This document shows positions 15,208 through 23,194 of a stretch of DNA of 28,001 bases, piece after piece. Source of the DNA: an uncultured Duganella sp. (GTDB taxonomy: Bacteria > Pseudomonadota > Gammaproteobacteria > Burkholderiales > Burkholderiaceae); the NCBI GenBank assembly GCA_946482335.1, contig CAMLRG010000064.1, positions 1 to 28,001 of the forward strand, read 5' to 3'. Within the stretch, counting starts at the first letter, position 1; every line of letters begins with the position of its first letter. The position numbers and the translations under genes are program-made. Below the pieces are notes generated by a model. That model did not search any database. It had not been told where the DNA came from and saw only the letters and a program-made list of their open reading frames with translations.

Positions 15208-17901
15208 GTGCGCTTGCAACGTGACGTTTGCTCCTTGTAGCGCGGGCGACGCTGCCCGCACGGTGATCGTTCCTTTCTGCCCCGGCTTGCTGCGCACGAT
15301 GGCCAGGCACAGCCCGTTGAATGCGGGCCTTTCGGTGGACGGGAATGGCACGAAACTGGTCGGGTCGCCGTTATCGGTCGCCACGATGTCGCCCGGGCCT
15401 TCGATGCTGAATTTCACCTGGTGCTTCGCCATCGGGACGGTGTTGCCATCCTTGTCCGTCACGCGCAAGGTGACGAAGGACAGGTCGGCGCCGTCGGCCG
15501 CGATGCGGCTGCGGTCCGGGACCAGGTCGAGTTTCGCGGCGTCGCCGACGGTGCGCACGCTGGACACCGCCCATTGCTTGCCCTGCTTGTAGGCCACCAC
15601 CTTCACTTCGCCCGGTTCGTAGGTCACCAGGTCCCAGCGCAGGCGGTATTCGAATTCGGCGCGCTTCTTGCGGCCCTGGCTCTTGCCGTTGACGAACAGC
15701 TCGGCTTCGTCGCCGGAGGTGAAGACATGGACCGGGGTGAACTTGCCTTCCCTGCCCGGCCAGGTCCAATGCGGCAGGATGTGGGCCAGCGGCAGCCCGG
15801 GGCGCCAGCGCGCCTGGTACAAGTAGAAGCGGTCCTTCCTGAAGCCGGCCAGGTCGATGATGCCGGAGTAGGAGCTGCGCGCCGCATAGAACGGTGTCGG
15901 CTCGCCGAGGTAATCCCAGCCGGACCAGACGAATTCGCCGGCCACGAAGGGATACTGGTCCTGGGCTGACCACGAGCGGTCGGCGGAAGTGCCGAAGTCG
16001 GCTGCGTACAGTTCGTACGCGCTGACCTGCAGGGTGTCCCAGTCGCCGCCCGCATCGGGGCGCACCGGCGACGTGAGCGCGCCGGTCACCGGGAATTGGT
16101 ACTCCCCCCGGCTGCTCAAGGCCGACGCGCTTTCGCTGCTGAAGATCATCTTGTCCGGGAACCGGGCGCGGAATTCGGGGAAGCGGCCAGGATTGCTGCG
16201 GATGCCGGCGCCCTGATAGTTCACGCTGATCAAGTCCACCGCCGCCGGCAGCGGCATATGGGCGCGGGCATAGTTCATGGCCGTCATCGTCGGGCGGCTG
16301 CTGTCCTCTTCCTTGACGATCGCGTGCAGCTTGCGGCCAATGGCGACGCCTTCTTCGCCGGTGTACTGCTCGCCCACCTCGTTGCCCACGCTCCAGATCA
16401 CGATTGAAGGATGGTTGCGGTCGCGGCGGATCATCGCGCGCAAGTCCTGCTCGTGCCAGTCGGGGAAGATCAGGTGGGTGTCGAGCGCCGTCTTCTTGCG
16501 CTCCCACACGTCGAACACTTCGTCGATGACGACAATGCCCATGCGGTCGGTCAGCTCGAGCAACTCCGGCGCCGGCGGGTTGTGGCTCATACGCAGCGCG
16601 TTCGTGCCCATCTCGGCCAGCATTTCCAGCTGGCGTTCGGCGGCGCGCACATTGAAGGCTGCGCCAAGCGCGCCCAGGTCGTGGTGGTTGTTCACGCCTT
16701 TCAGCGGGATGCGTTCGCCGTTCACGATCATGCCCTGGTCGGGGTCCATGCGCACCTCGCGGATGCCGAATTTCGTTTCATAGCGGTCCACTTCCACGCC
16801 GCCGCGTTTCAGCGTGGTGACGGCCACGTAGCGGTGCGGGCGCTGCGTCGGCGGCGGCCCCCACAGCCGCGGGTTGGCGATCGTCACGCTGCCGGCAGCC
16901 TTGCCGCTGGCGCCGGCTGCGATCTGCAGGCTTTGCGGCGCGATAGCGGCTACCGCGCTGCCGCTGCGCGCCCCCTTCCCGTCCAGCGCGTAGATGGCAG
17001 TCGCCACCTCGATCGTGGCGGCGCTGCGCGTATCGTTATCGACCATGACGTCGAGCGCGACCTGTGCGGACGCTTTGCCGACTTGCGGGGTGCGTACCTG
17101 TGTGCCCCAATGCGCCACGTGCACCGGATCCGTCTTGGTCAGCCACACGTTGCGGTAGATGCCGCCGCCCGGGTACCAGCGCGACGATTCCGGCGGGTTG
17201 TCGAGACGGATCGCCAGTGTATTGACCCCGCCCGGCACGGCGTATGGCGTGAGGTCCAGGCGCCAGGAGTTGTAGCCATAAGGCCAGCCCCCCACCAGTT
17301 TCCCGTTCAGCCAGACGGTGGCATAGGACATGGCGCCATCGACGTCGAGGAACAGCGAGCGGCCTTGGTCGGCGGCGGGAATGTCGAGCTGTTTGCGGTA
17401 CCAGCCGATGCCCCAGCTGGGCAGGCGGCCCACGCCGCCGTAGGGACCGTCTTTCAGGAACGGGCCGGCGATGGCCCAGTCGTGCGGCAGGTCCACGCGC
17501 TGCCAGGCACTGTCGTCGAACCCGGGCGCCAGGTAGGCTACGTCGAGCTTCGGCTCATGGGGCGGGCGCTGGTGGCGGCGGGCGGGATCGCGGATGAAGG
17601 CATTGCCGCTCGGGAGTATCCACGGCTTCAGCACCGGGACCTTTGCCGCCCCGGCCTGTTCGGCCGCTTGCGGCATGGCGTCGGCGGCCTTGCCGTCTTC
17701 GCTCACCTTGACTGCTGGACGCACGTCATAGCGCAGCGCATCGGAAGCGCCGGCCGGGTCACCCATGGTGAAGCGCCAGCCTGTGTTGATGGGGAGGCGT
17801 TCGCGCGCGGTGGCTGCTTCGGCATTGTCTGGCACAGCCAGCGCAACGCAAGCCCACAGCAACACGAGCGCCAGCGCCCTGCAGTTCGGGTTATTTTCCA
17901 T
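15205..17901 (-). CDS. Glycoside hydrolase family 2, beta-galactosidase-like, exported
   Basis: An 898-residue exported exo-glycosidase, most likely a beta-galactosidase acting on galactan-type side chains; beta-glucuronidase or other GH2 specificities remain possible. A signal peptide covers 1-29 (ending AEA). The sugar-binding domain has NTGWRF (39-44) and DLPHDW (137-142). The TIM barrel starts near PLKGVNNHHDLG (399-410), with acid/base E508 in WSVGNE and nucleophile E590 in MIFSSE. DUF4982-like and Ig/invasin-like segments form the C-terminus (DGADLSFVTLRVTD). About 70 residues between GWRF and LPHDW look longer and more proline-rich than usual. The frame is open to 17958, but the ATG at 17901 is preceded by CGGAGAC and starts the signal peptide. 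It probably shares transcripts with the receptor downstream. Confidence 0.9.
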   Translation of the reverse strand: MENNPNCRALALVLLWACVALAVPDNAEAATARERLPINTGWRFTMGDPAGASDALRYDVRPAVKVSEDGKAADAMPQAAEQAGAAKVPVLKPWILPSGNAFIRDPARRHQRPPHEPKLDVAYLAPGFDDSAWQRVDLPHDWAIAGPFLKDGPYGGVGRLPSWGIGWYRKQLDIPAADQGRSLFLDVDGAMSYATVWLNGKLVGGWPYGYNSWRLDLTPYAVPGGVNTLAIRLDNPPESSRWYPGGGIYRNVWLTKTDPVHVAHWGTQVRTPQVGKASAQVALDVMVDNDTRSAATIEVATAIYALDGKGARSGSAVAAIAPQSLQIAAGASGKAAGSVTIANPRLWGPPPTQRPHRYVAVTTLKRGGVEVDRYETKFGIREVRMDPDQGMIVNGERIPLKGVNNHHDLGALGAAFNVRAAERQLEMLAEMGTNALRMSHNPPAPELLELTDRMGIVVIDEVFDVWERKKTALDTHLIFPDWHEQDLRAMIRRDRNHPSIVIWSVGNEVGEQYTGEEGVAIGRKLHAIVKEEDSSRPTMTAMNYARAHMPLPAAVDLISVNYQGAGIRSNPGRFPEFRARFPDKMIFSSESASALSSRGEYQFPVTGALTSPVRPDAGGDWDTLQVSAYELYAADFGTSADRSWSAQDQYPFVAGEFVWSGWDYLGEPTPFYAARSSYSGIIDLAGFRKDRFYLYQARWRPGLPLAHILPHWTWPGREGKFTPVHVFTSGDEAELFVNGKSQGRKKRAEFEYRLRWDLVTYEPGEVKVVAYKQGKQWAVSSVRTVGDAAKLDLVPDRSRIAADGADLSFVTLRVTDKDGNTVPMAKHQVKFSIEGPGDIVATDNGDPTSFVPFPSTERPAFNGLCLAIVRSKPGQKGTITVRAASPALQGANVTLQAH

Positions 17902-17963
17902 GTCTCCGGTAGTAAGTCTTTTTTTATCATGGCTGCGCGGATAACCAACTACTAACACGAAAA

Positions 17964-18011
17964 CGATAGCGCAACCATTTCAGTCTATCGTTGTCCGTGG
18001 CGCGTTGTCAA
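17964..18011 (-). promoter_or_regulatory. Promoter with operator O2 upstream of the GH2 gene
   Basis: On the minus strand a perfect TTGACA (18006-18011), an 18-base spacer and TAGACT (17982-17987) form a good sigma-70-type promoter inside the 3' end of the GH43 gene. Four bases after the -10 comes TGGTTGCGCTATCG (17964-17977), which matches O1 and O3 in the GCGCTAT half and less well in the other. The expected transcription start falls in this site, as for a repressor operator. The GH2 start codon is about 60 bases further. Confidence 0.55.
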
Positions 18012-19574
18012 CAACTTGAAGGTATCGATATCCAGATAGCCGGCACCGGGCTTCGGGTTGTAGCAGAACAGCGCGAATTGCTGCCCCTGGAAGGTGCCGG
18101 TGCGCCAGTCATAGGCCAAGGGGAAGCTGCCGCCCAGGCCGTGCCAGGCCTTGCCATCGAGGCTGTACGCTACCTCAGCCTTGTTGGTGATGAAGTCCAT
18201 GTCGGTGCGCAGGTGCAGGTGCCGCGCGGCCGGCAGCGGCAGCGGTTGGGCCGCCACGCGGACTTCCGTCTTGCGTCCGGCTGGCGTGTCCTCCACCACT
18301 TCCATGCGCAGCGTCAGCTTGCCGCCCGCGCCGCCATGCACCGCGATGCCGCCGTTGAATTTGCCCAGCGTACCGAAGCCGCATACATCGCCCTCCGCCA
18401 GGTGCGAGACGTCCAGCGCCACCTCGGCCCGGCTCCACGGCCCCTGCCCTTTCTGCGTCAGCGTATTGCGCGCGGTCCAGAACTCGGTCGCCGCGGTCGG
18501 TTTCAGGCGCAGGAAACCAGGCCGCTCGGTGAGCGACCAGCGGCTGTCGACGGGATTGTGGTTCCACTGCCACTGCAAGCCAAGCGCCGGTGCGTTGAAA
18601 TCGTCCGACGCCGCCAGCCCGGCCACAGGCTTGCCCTGCACCGGTTTGGCGGCCATCGCAGGGACGCGGCCCGGTGCCTCTTTGGTTCCCCATACCGGCC
18701 AGTCGTCCTCCCAGAAAATCGGGCTGATATTGGTCATGCGCCCGATGGGACCCGCATCGACCATGACGAAGCCGTACCAGCTGCCGTCGGCAAGGTCGAC
18801 GAGCGCGCCCTGATGGCCGCCGCTGAGGTCATCGATCTGCGGCCGCGTTTCCCACGGCCCATGCAGGCTCTTCGCACGCGACACCACCAGTGCCAGTTTC
18901 GATGGCAAGGCGTTGAACAGATAGTAGTACTCGCCGCGCCGCACCAGTTTCGAACCCTCGGCGCCCTTGTAGTAGTGGATCTTGCGCGCATCCGTCACGC
19001 GGGTCAGGTCGCGGCTCAGTTCCAGCAACGTCACCGTGCCATCCCAGCCGCCCGAGGTGGCGATGAAGGCCCTGCCATCCGGTTCGAAATGCAGCGCCGG
19101 GTCGAATGCGGCGCGGTCCAGGGTGTGGTAAGCCCACGGGCCCTTGACGTCCTTGCTGTAGTAGATGCGCGTGTTCTGCCCTACCGGCGTTACCGCCACG
19201 TAGAACGTGCCCTGATGATGGCGCAGGCTGGCCGCGAACATGCCGTGGCGGTAGGCGCCGCCCTGCTGCAGGTCGTAGCGCACGTCGCCATCGAGGCGCG
19301 GCACCACGTGGGAGACATATTCCCAGTTCACCAGGTCGGTCGAATGCAGCAGCGTCAGGCCTGGGCTGTTGGCGAACGTGGTGGTGACGAAATAGAAGTC
19401 TTCGCCGACGCGGATGATGTCGGGATCGGGAAAATCCGCGTGGAGCGGCGGATTGGTGTAAGTGCCGTTGCCGTTGTCGCCGGCATGCGCGGGCGCGAAG
19501 GTCGCGCTGCACAGCGCTGCCAGCGCCAGCGCGGTTAGACGTGCGCCGGCGGCGCTCCGGATGGTTCGGTTCAT
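17985..19574 (-). CDS. Glycoside hydrolase family 43, beta-xylosidase / arabinofuranosidase type, exported
   Basis: A 529-residue exported enzyme of the five-bladed propeller family GH43, whose members release xylose or arabinose from side chains. A signal peptide ends AHA at residue 31. The catalytic set is visible: base D50 (DFPDPDIIR), pKa-modulating D158 (AAFDPALHF) and acid E206 (GAEGSKLV). The C-terminal 200 residues (DDFNAPALGLQW onward) form the concanavalin-like beta-sandwich found in GH43 beta-xylosidases. Whether it prefers arabinan, arabinoxylan or another side chain cannot be told. AGGAGA before the ATG supports the start. It diverges from the second GH43 gene across 72 bp that hold a shared operator, and the GH2 promoter lies inside its 3' end. 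Confidence 0.9.
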   Translation of the reverse strand: MNRTIRSAAGARLTALALAALCSATFAPAHAGDNGNGTYTNPPLHADFPDPDIIRVGEDFYFVTTTFANSPGLTLLHSTDLVNWEYVSHVVPRLDGDVRYDLQQGGAYRHGMFAASLRHHQGTFYVAVTPVGQNTRIYYSKDVKGPWAYHTLDRAAFDPALHFEPDGRAFIATSGGWDGTVTLLELSRDLTRVTDARKIHYYKGAEGSKLVRRGEYYYLFNALPSKLALVVSRAKSLHGPWETRPQIDDLSGGHQGALVDLADGSWYGFVMVDAGPIGRMTNISPIFWEDDWPVWGTKEAPGRVPAMAAKPVQGKPVAGLAASDDFNAPALGLQWQWNHNPVDSRWSLTERPGFLRLKPTAATEFWTARNTLTQKGQGPWSRAEVALDVSHLAEGDVCGFGTLGKFNGGIAVHGGAGGKLTLRMEVVEDTPAGRKTEVRVAAQPLPLPAARHLHLRTDMDFITNKAEVAYSLDGKAWHGLGGSFPLAYDWRTGTFQGQQFALFCYNPKPGAGYLDIDTFKLLTTRHGQR

Positions 19575-19585
19575 CTGGTCTCCTG

Positions 19586-19663
19586 TTGACGTAGCGCGCC
19601 GCTTGCGGCACGATGGGAATGTTAGCGCTATTCATTATGGGATCAAATGATGGTAGATATCAA
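19586..19663. promoter_or_regulatory. Divergent promoters around operator O3 between the two GH43 genes
   Basis: Rightward: TTGACG (19586-19591), 17 bases, CACGAT (19609-19614). Leftward: TTGATA (19658-19663 on the minus strand), 18 bases, CATAAT (19634-19639). Between the two -10 elements lies TGTTAGCGCTATTC (19620-19633), so both expected start sites fall in or next to the operator. The leftward promoter matches the consensus at five of six positions in each hexamer; the rightward -10 is weaker. One bound repressor would shut both genes. Confidence 0.55.
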
Positions 19664-21356
19664 GCAAAAGCTCGTCCCCTCTTTCTCCATAGGCGTCGTC
19701 GCGTCCACCGCCTTCGCCGCGCTCGCCACCGTGGCCGCGCTGCCGGCCCACTGCGCGGAGGCGCGCTTCGAGCGCTTCAGCTACGAAGGCCGCGCGCAGG
19801 AGCGTGTCAAGCCAACGGCCAACGAGTTCCGCAACCCCATCCTCTCCGGCTACTACCCTGACCCCTCCGTGACGCGCGTCGGCCAGGACTACTATCTGGT
19901 CAATTCCTCCTTCACCCACTACCCCGGCCTGCCGATCTTCCAATCGCGCGACCTGGTCAGCTGGCGGCAGGTCGGCAACGCCATCGACCGCCCAGGCCAA
20001 TTCAAGTTCACGGGCTTGCGCTCCTCGCGCGGCATTTTCGCGCCGGACATCTCGCACAAGGATGGCCTGTTCTACATCGTCACGACCTGCGTCGACTGCG
20101 GCGGCAATGTCGTGATGACCGCCGCCGACGCGGCAGGGCCATGGTCCAATCCCAAGCCGCTGGCGTTCGACGGCATCGATCCCTCCATCTTCTGGGACGA
20201 GGATGGCAAGGCCTATATCGTGAACAACGACGCGCCGGTTGGTCCGCCGCTGTATGACGGGCACCGCGCCATCTGGGTGCAGGAATTCGACCCGAAGACT
20301 TTGTCGATGGTGGGCGAACGCACCCTGATCGTGAACGGCGGCGTCGATATCAGCACCAAGCCAAGCTGGATCGAAGGCCCGCACCTGATCAAACGCGACG
20401 GCTACTACTACCTCATCGCGGCGGAAGGCGGCACCGGCGACCAGCATTCGGAAGTGGTGTTCCGCTCAAGCAGCGTGCGTGGCCCCTTCAAGCCTTACGA
20501 GAACAACCCCATCCTGAGCCAGCGCACGCTCGATGCAGCGCGCGCCAACCCGGTCACGTCGGCCGGCCACGCAAAGTTCGTGCAGACACAGGATGGCGAA
20601 TGGTGGGCCACCTTCCTCGCCACCCGGCCATACGGGCCGGACCTGTACAACATCGGCCGCGAAACCTTCCTGCTGCCGGTCACCTGGAAGGATGGCTGGC
20701 CCATGATCCTGGAAGGGGGCAAGCGCATTCCTTTCACGGCGCCGCGCCCCAAGTTGCCGGCGCAGGCAAAACCGTCCCTGCCATATGCGGGCGACTTCGC
20801 CTATGCCGACGAATTCAACGGCGCCGGCGGCCTGTCGGCGCAATGGATTGGCGTGCGCGTGCCCGCTGCGCCTTTCTACCGGCTGGAACGCGGCCAGCTG
20901 GTGCTAAGCCCCGGCGGCCGCCTGGGCGACCTCGACGCCACGCCCTCCTTCATCGGGCGCCGCCAGCAGCACCATATCGCGACGGTTTCCACAACGCTCA
21001 GCTACCAACCCGAGCGTAATGGCGACCGTGCCGGCCTGGTCGCCTACCAGAGCGACGAAGCCCACCTGTTCTATGGCGTGACCCGCATTGCCGGCAAGCC
21101 GGTGGTGGCGCTGTACACGCGCGCCAAGGCAGCGGAGGACACGCTCGTGGCCAGCGCCCCCCTGGCCGGCAGCAAACCGCTCAAGCTGACGATCAGCATC
21201 GACGGCGGGCGCATGGCCTTCAGCTACAGCGCCGGTGGCAAACCGGTCACGCTGGCATCCGGCATCGACGCCACCTTCCTCTCCACCCGCAAGGCGGGCG
21301 GTTTCGTCGGCACCATCATTGGCCCATACGTCTGGCAAGGGGCGGGCGCGCCGTAG
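19647..21356 (+). CDS. Glycoside hydrolase family 43, second copy, exported
   Basis: A 569-residue GH43 enzyme, clearly distinct from its divergent neighbour. An N-terminal hydrophobic signal (about 12-37, ending HCA) precedes the propeller. Catalytic residues are D72 (GYYPDPSV), D178 (FDGIDPSIFWDEDGK) and E243 (SWIEGPHLIK). The C-terminal half (EFNGAGGLSAQW onward) is the beta-sandwich typical of xylosidase/arabinofuranosidase members. The motif set YYPDPSV and SSFTHYPGLPIFQSRDLV is typical of the beta-xylosidase branch; the exact specificity is open. Two ATG codons (19647, 19650) are adjacent and the ribosome-binding site is weak. It is followed after 158 bp by the PL4 gene on the same strand. 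Confidence 0.9.
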   Translation: MMVDIKQKLVPSFSIGVVASTAFAALATVAALPAHCAEARFERFSYEGRAQERVKPTANEFRNPILSGYYPDPSVTRVGQDYYLVNSSFTHYPGLPIFQSRDLVSWRQVGNAIDRPGQFKFTGLRSSRGIFAPDISHKDGLFYIVTTCVDCGGNVVMTAADAAGPWSNPKPLAFDGIDPSIFWDEDGKAYIVNNDAPVGPPLYDGHRAIWVQEFDPKTLSMVGERTLIVNGGVDISTKPSWIEGPHLIKRDGYYYLIAAEGGTGDQHSEVVFRSSSVRGPFKPYENNPILSQRTLDAARANPVTSAGHAKFVQTQDGEWWATFLATRPYGPDLYNIGRETFLLPVTWKDGWPMILEGGKRIPFTAPRPKLPAQAKPSLPYAGDFAYADEFNGAGGLSAQWIGVRVPAAPFYRLERGQLVLSPGGRLGDLDATPSFIGRRQQHHIATVSTTLSYQPERNGDRAGLVAYQSDEAHLFYGVTRIAGKPVVALYTRAKAAEDTLVASAPLAGSKPLKLTISIDGGRMAFSYSAGGKPVTLASGIDATFLSTRKAGGFVGTIIGPYVWQGAGAP

Positions 21357-21410
21357 CGCATAGGCTGGCCGGCCACGGCCTGGGAACCCTCCAGGGTCTC
21401 CGATCAACAT

Positions 21411-21501
21411 GGTGATTTTCTGGTGTTCCGTAGCCGGCAGCCCGTTGACTGCCGGCTACAAGTGCTTTGATACTGACTCGGCAACATACCAGAAAATCCC
21501 C
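21411..21501 (+). promoter_or_regulatory. Nested inverted repeats in the leader of the PL4 gene
   Basis: An outer pair of arms, GATTTTCTGGT (21414-21424) and ACCAGAAAATC (21488-21498), is a perfect 11-base inverted repeat, with two further pairs (21411-21412 with 21500-21501) beyond one mismatch. Inside it a second perfect 11-base hairpin has arms 21430-21440 and 21449-21459 and an eight-base loop. The ribosome-binding site (AGGAGA, 21505-21510) begins a few bases after the outer arm. There is no T-tract, so it is not a standard terminator. It may be an RNA control element or a relic of a small repeat element. Confidence 0.55.
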
Positions 21502-21514
21502 TTCAGGAGACACC

Positions 21515-23194
21515 GTGAAAACGCACAAAATGAATGCCTGCGCGGCAGGTATGGCCTTGCTCATCCTTTTTTCAGGCTGGTTTGCCGGCAGCGCCAGGGC
21601 AGCCGGCTTCGGCCTCAGTGAGGACACCAACTTCTACACCGTCGATACCGGCGCCGGCCTGGTGTTCAAGGTCCGCCGCACCGACAATGGCGTCAGCACG
21701 CAATCGGCCGGCGACATTGCCTCCATGGTCTACAACGGCGTGCAGTACCAGGACCAGTCGCGCGGCAGCCAGGTCAATTCCGGCTTCGACTACCTGTACA
21801 CGGGCGTGTCCGCGGTCAGCGTGAGCGCCACCACCATCGGACCGGACTTCATCAAGGTGACGGTGCAGGCGGGCGACCTGACCCACTACTACATCGCCCG
21901 CCGCGGATATCCGCACATCTACATGGGCACCTATTTCACGACCGAGCCAAGCACACTGGGGCTGGCGCGCTACATCCTGCGCGTACCGATCGGCGTGCTG
22001 CCGAACGGCCCCGTGCCTTCGGACATCCGCAACAACATTGGCGCCATCGAATCCGGCGATATCTTCGGCCTGGCCAATGGCGAGTCGCGCTCCAAGCATT
22101 ACTCGAACATGCGGCTGAAGGACTGGTCGTACATTGGCGCCACCGGACCGAATGTCGGCATGTGGGTGGTACGCGACAACAACGAAGGCAACAGCGGCGG
22201 GCCCTTCTACCGCAGCCTGCTGAACCAGGCCACTTCGACCACGCAGGAAATCACTTACATCATCAACTACGGCGAAGCGCAGACCGAGCCGTTCCGCCCG
22301 GGCACGTTGAACACCTACACCCTGGTGTTCAATAACGGCAGCGCACCTGGCGCGCTCGACACGTCCTTCTTCGCCAGCATGGGCATGAGCGGCTTCGTCG
22401 GCGCCGAACAGCGCGGCCGCGTGGCAGGCGTCGGCCTGGCAGGGCGCGACACGCGCTACGAATACACGGTCGGTTTTTCCAGTCCCGCCGCGCAGTACTG
22501 GGCCAAGGCCGATGCCGCCACCGGACACTTCGACAGCCCCGGCATGATCCCCGGCACCTACACCATGAAGGTGTACAAGAACGAGCTGGTGGTCGACACG
22601 CGTACCGTCACGGTCGCCGCCGGCCAGACGCAGGCACTGAACACCATCACCATCGGTGGCGACCCGAGTACCGCCGCCGCGCTGTGGCGCATCGGCGACT
22701 GGGACGGTTCGCCGGCCGAACTGCTGAACGGCGACAAGGTCACCACCATGCATCCCTCCGACGTGCGCATGGCATCCTGGACGCCGGGTGATTATGTGGT
22801 CGGCGTGTCCAATGCGGCCAGCGCCTTCCCGGCCTACCAGTGGAAGGACGTGAACGGGACCCTCACCATCCGCTTCAACCTGCGGCAAAGCCAGATCGTG
22901 CCGCTCACGCTGCGTGCCGGCATCACGGTGGCCTTCTCCGGCGGCCGCCCCAAGGCGCAGGTGAACGGCTGGATTTCCGCCAACCCGGCGGCATCGACCC
23001 AGCCCAAGACGCGCACGCTGACGGTCGGCACCTACCGCGGCAACAACACCCTGTACACCTTCAATATCCCGGCCAGTGAGCTGGTGGTGGGTGAAAACGT
23101 GCTGACGCTGACCGCCATCAGCGGCACCGCCGGCACCGCCTTCCTCAGCCCAGGCTACGCCTGGGATGCCATCGACCTGATCCCAACGCCATGA
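21515..23194 (+). CDS. Rhamnogalacturonan lyase, polysaccharide lyase family 4-like, exported
   Basis: A 559-residue exported protein expected to cut the rhamnogalacturonan I backbone of pectin by beta-elimination. A signal peptide ends ARA at residue 29. The plan is that of PL4: a large N-terminal beta domain, a short fibronectin-like domain (about 345-400, ending GQTQALNTITIGG) and a C-terminal carbohydrate-binding-like domain (RIGDWDGSPAELLNGDK to YAWDAIDLIP). The motif ESRSKHYSNMRLKDWS holds K194, the likely catalytic Lys. NYGEAQTEPFR places Glu254 where I recall a catalytic His in fungal enzymes (separate finding). The GTG start at 21515 is chosen because AGGAGA lies five bases upstream; ATG at 21530 is the alternative. 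The stop overlaps the next start by four bases (ATGA). Confidence 0.85.
   Translation: MKTHKMNACAAGMALLILFSGWFAGSARAAGFGLSEDTNFYTVDTGAGLVFKVRRTDNGVSTQSAGDIASMVYNGVQYQDQSRGSQVNSGFDYLYTGVSAVSVSATTIGPDFIKVTVQAGDLTHYYIARRGYPHIYMGTYFTTEPSTLGLARYILRVPIGVLPNGPVPSDIRNNIGAIESGDIFGLANGESRSKHYSNMRLKDWSYIGATGPNVGMWVVRDNNEGNSGGPFYRSLLNQATSTTQEITYIINYGEAQTEPFRPGTLNTYTLVFNNGSAPGALDTSFFASMGMSGFVGAEQRGRVAGVGLAGRDTRYEYTVGFSSPAAQYWAKADAATGHFDSPGMIPGTYTMKVYKNELVVDTRTVTVAAGQTQALNTITIGGDPSTAAALWRIGDWDGSPAELLNGDKVTTMHPSDVRMASWTPGDYVVGVSNAASAFPAYQWKDVNGTLTIRFNLRQSQIVPLTLRAGITVAFSGGRPKAQVNGWISANPAASTQPKTRTLTVGTYRGNNTLYTFNIPASELVVGENVLTLTAISGTAGTAFLSPGYAWDAIDLIPTP

Noticed and set aside
12198..15224. A 1008-codon plus-strand frame opposite the TonB receptor
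   Set aside because: Composition is typical antisense shadow (Gly, Ala, Val, Arg, His); no motif and no start signal. The receptor on the other strand is unambiguous.
21350..21362. GTAGCGCATAG at the end of the second GH43 gene as a fourth operator
   Set aside because: Only the central GCGC and a few flanking bases fit; the right half does not match the other three sites and it overlaps a stop codon.
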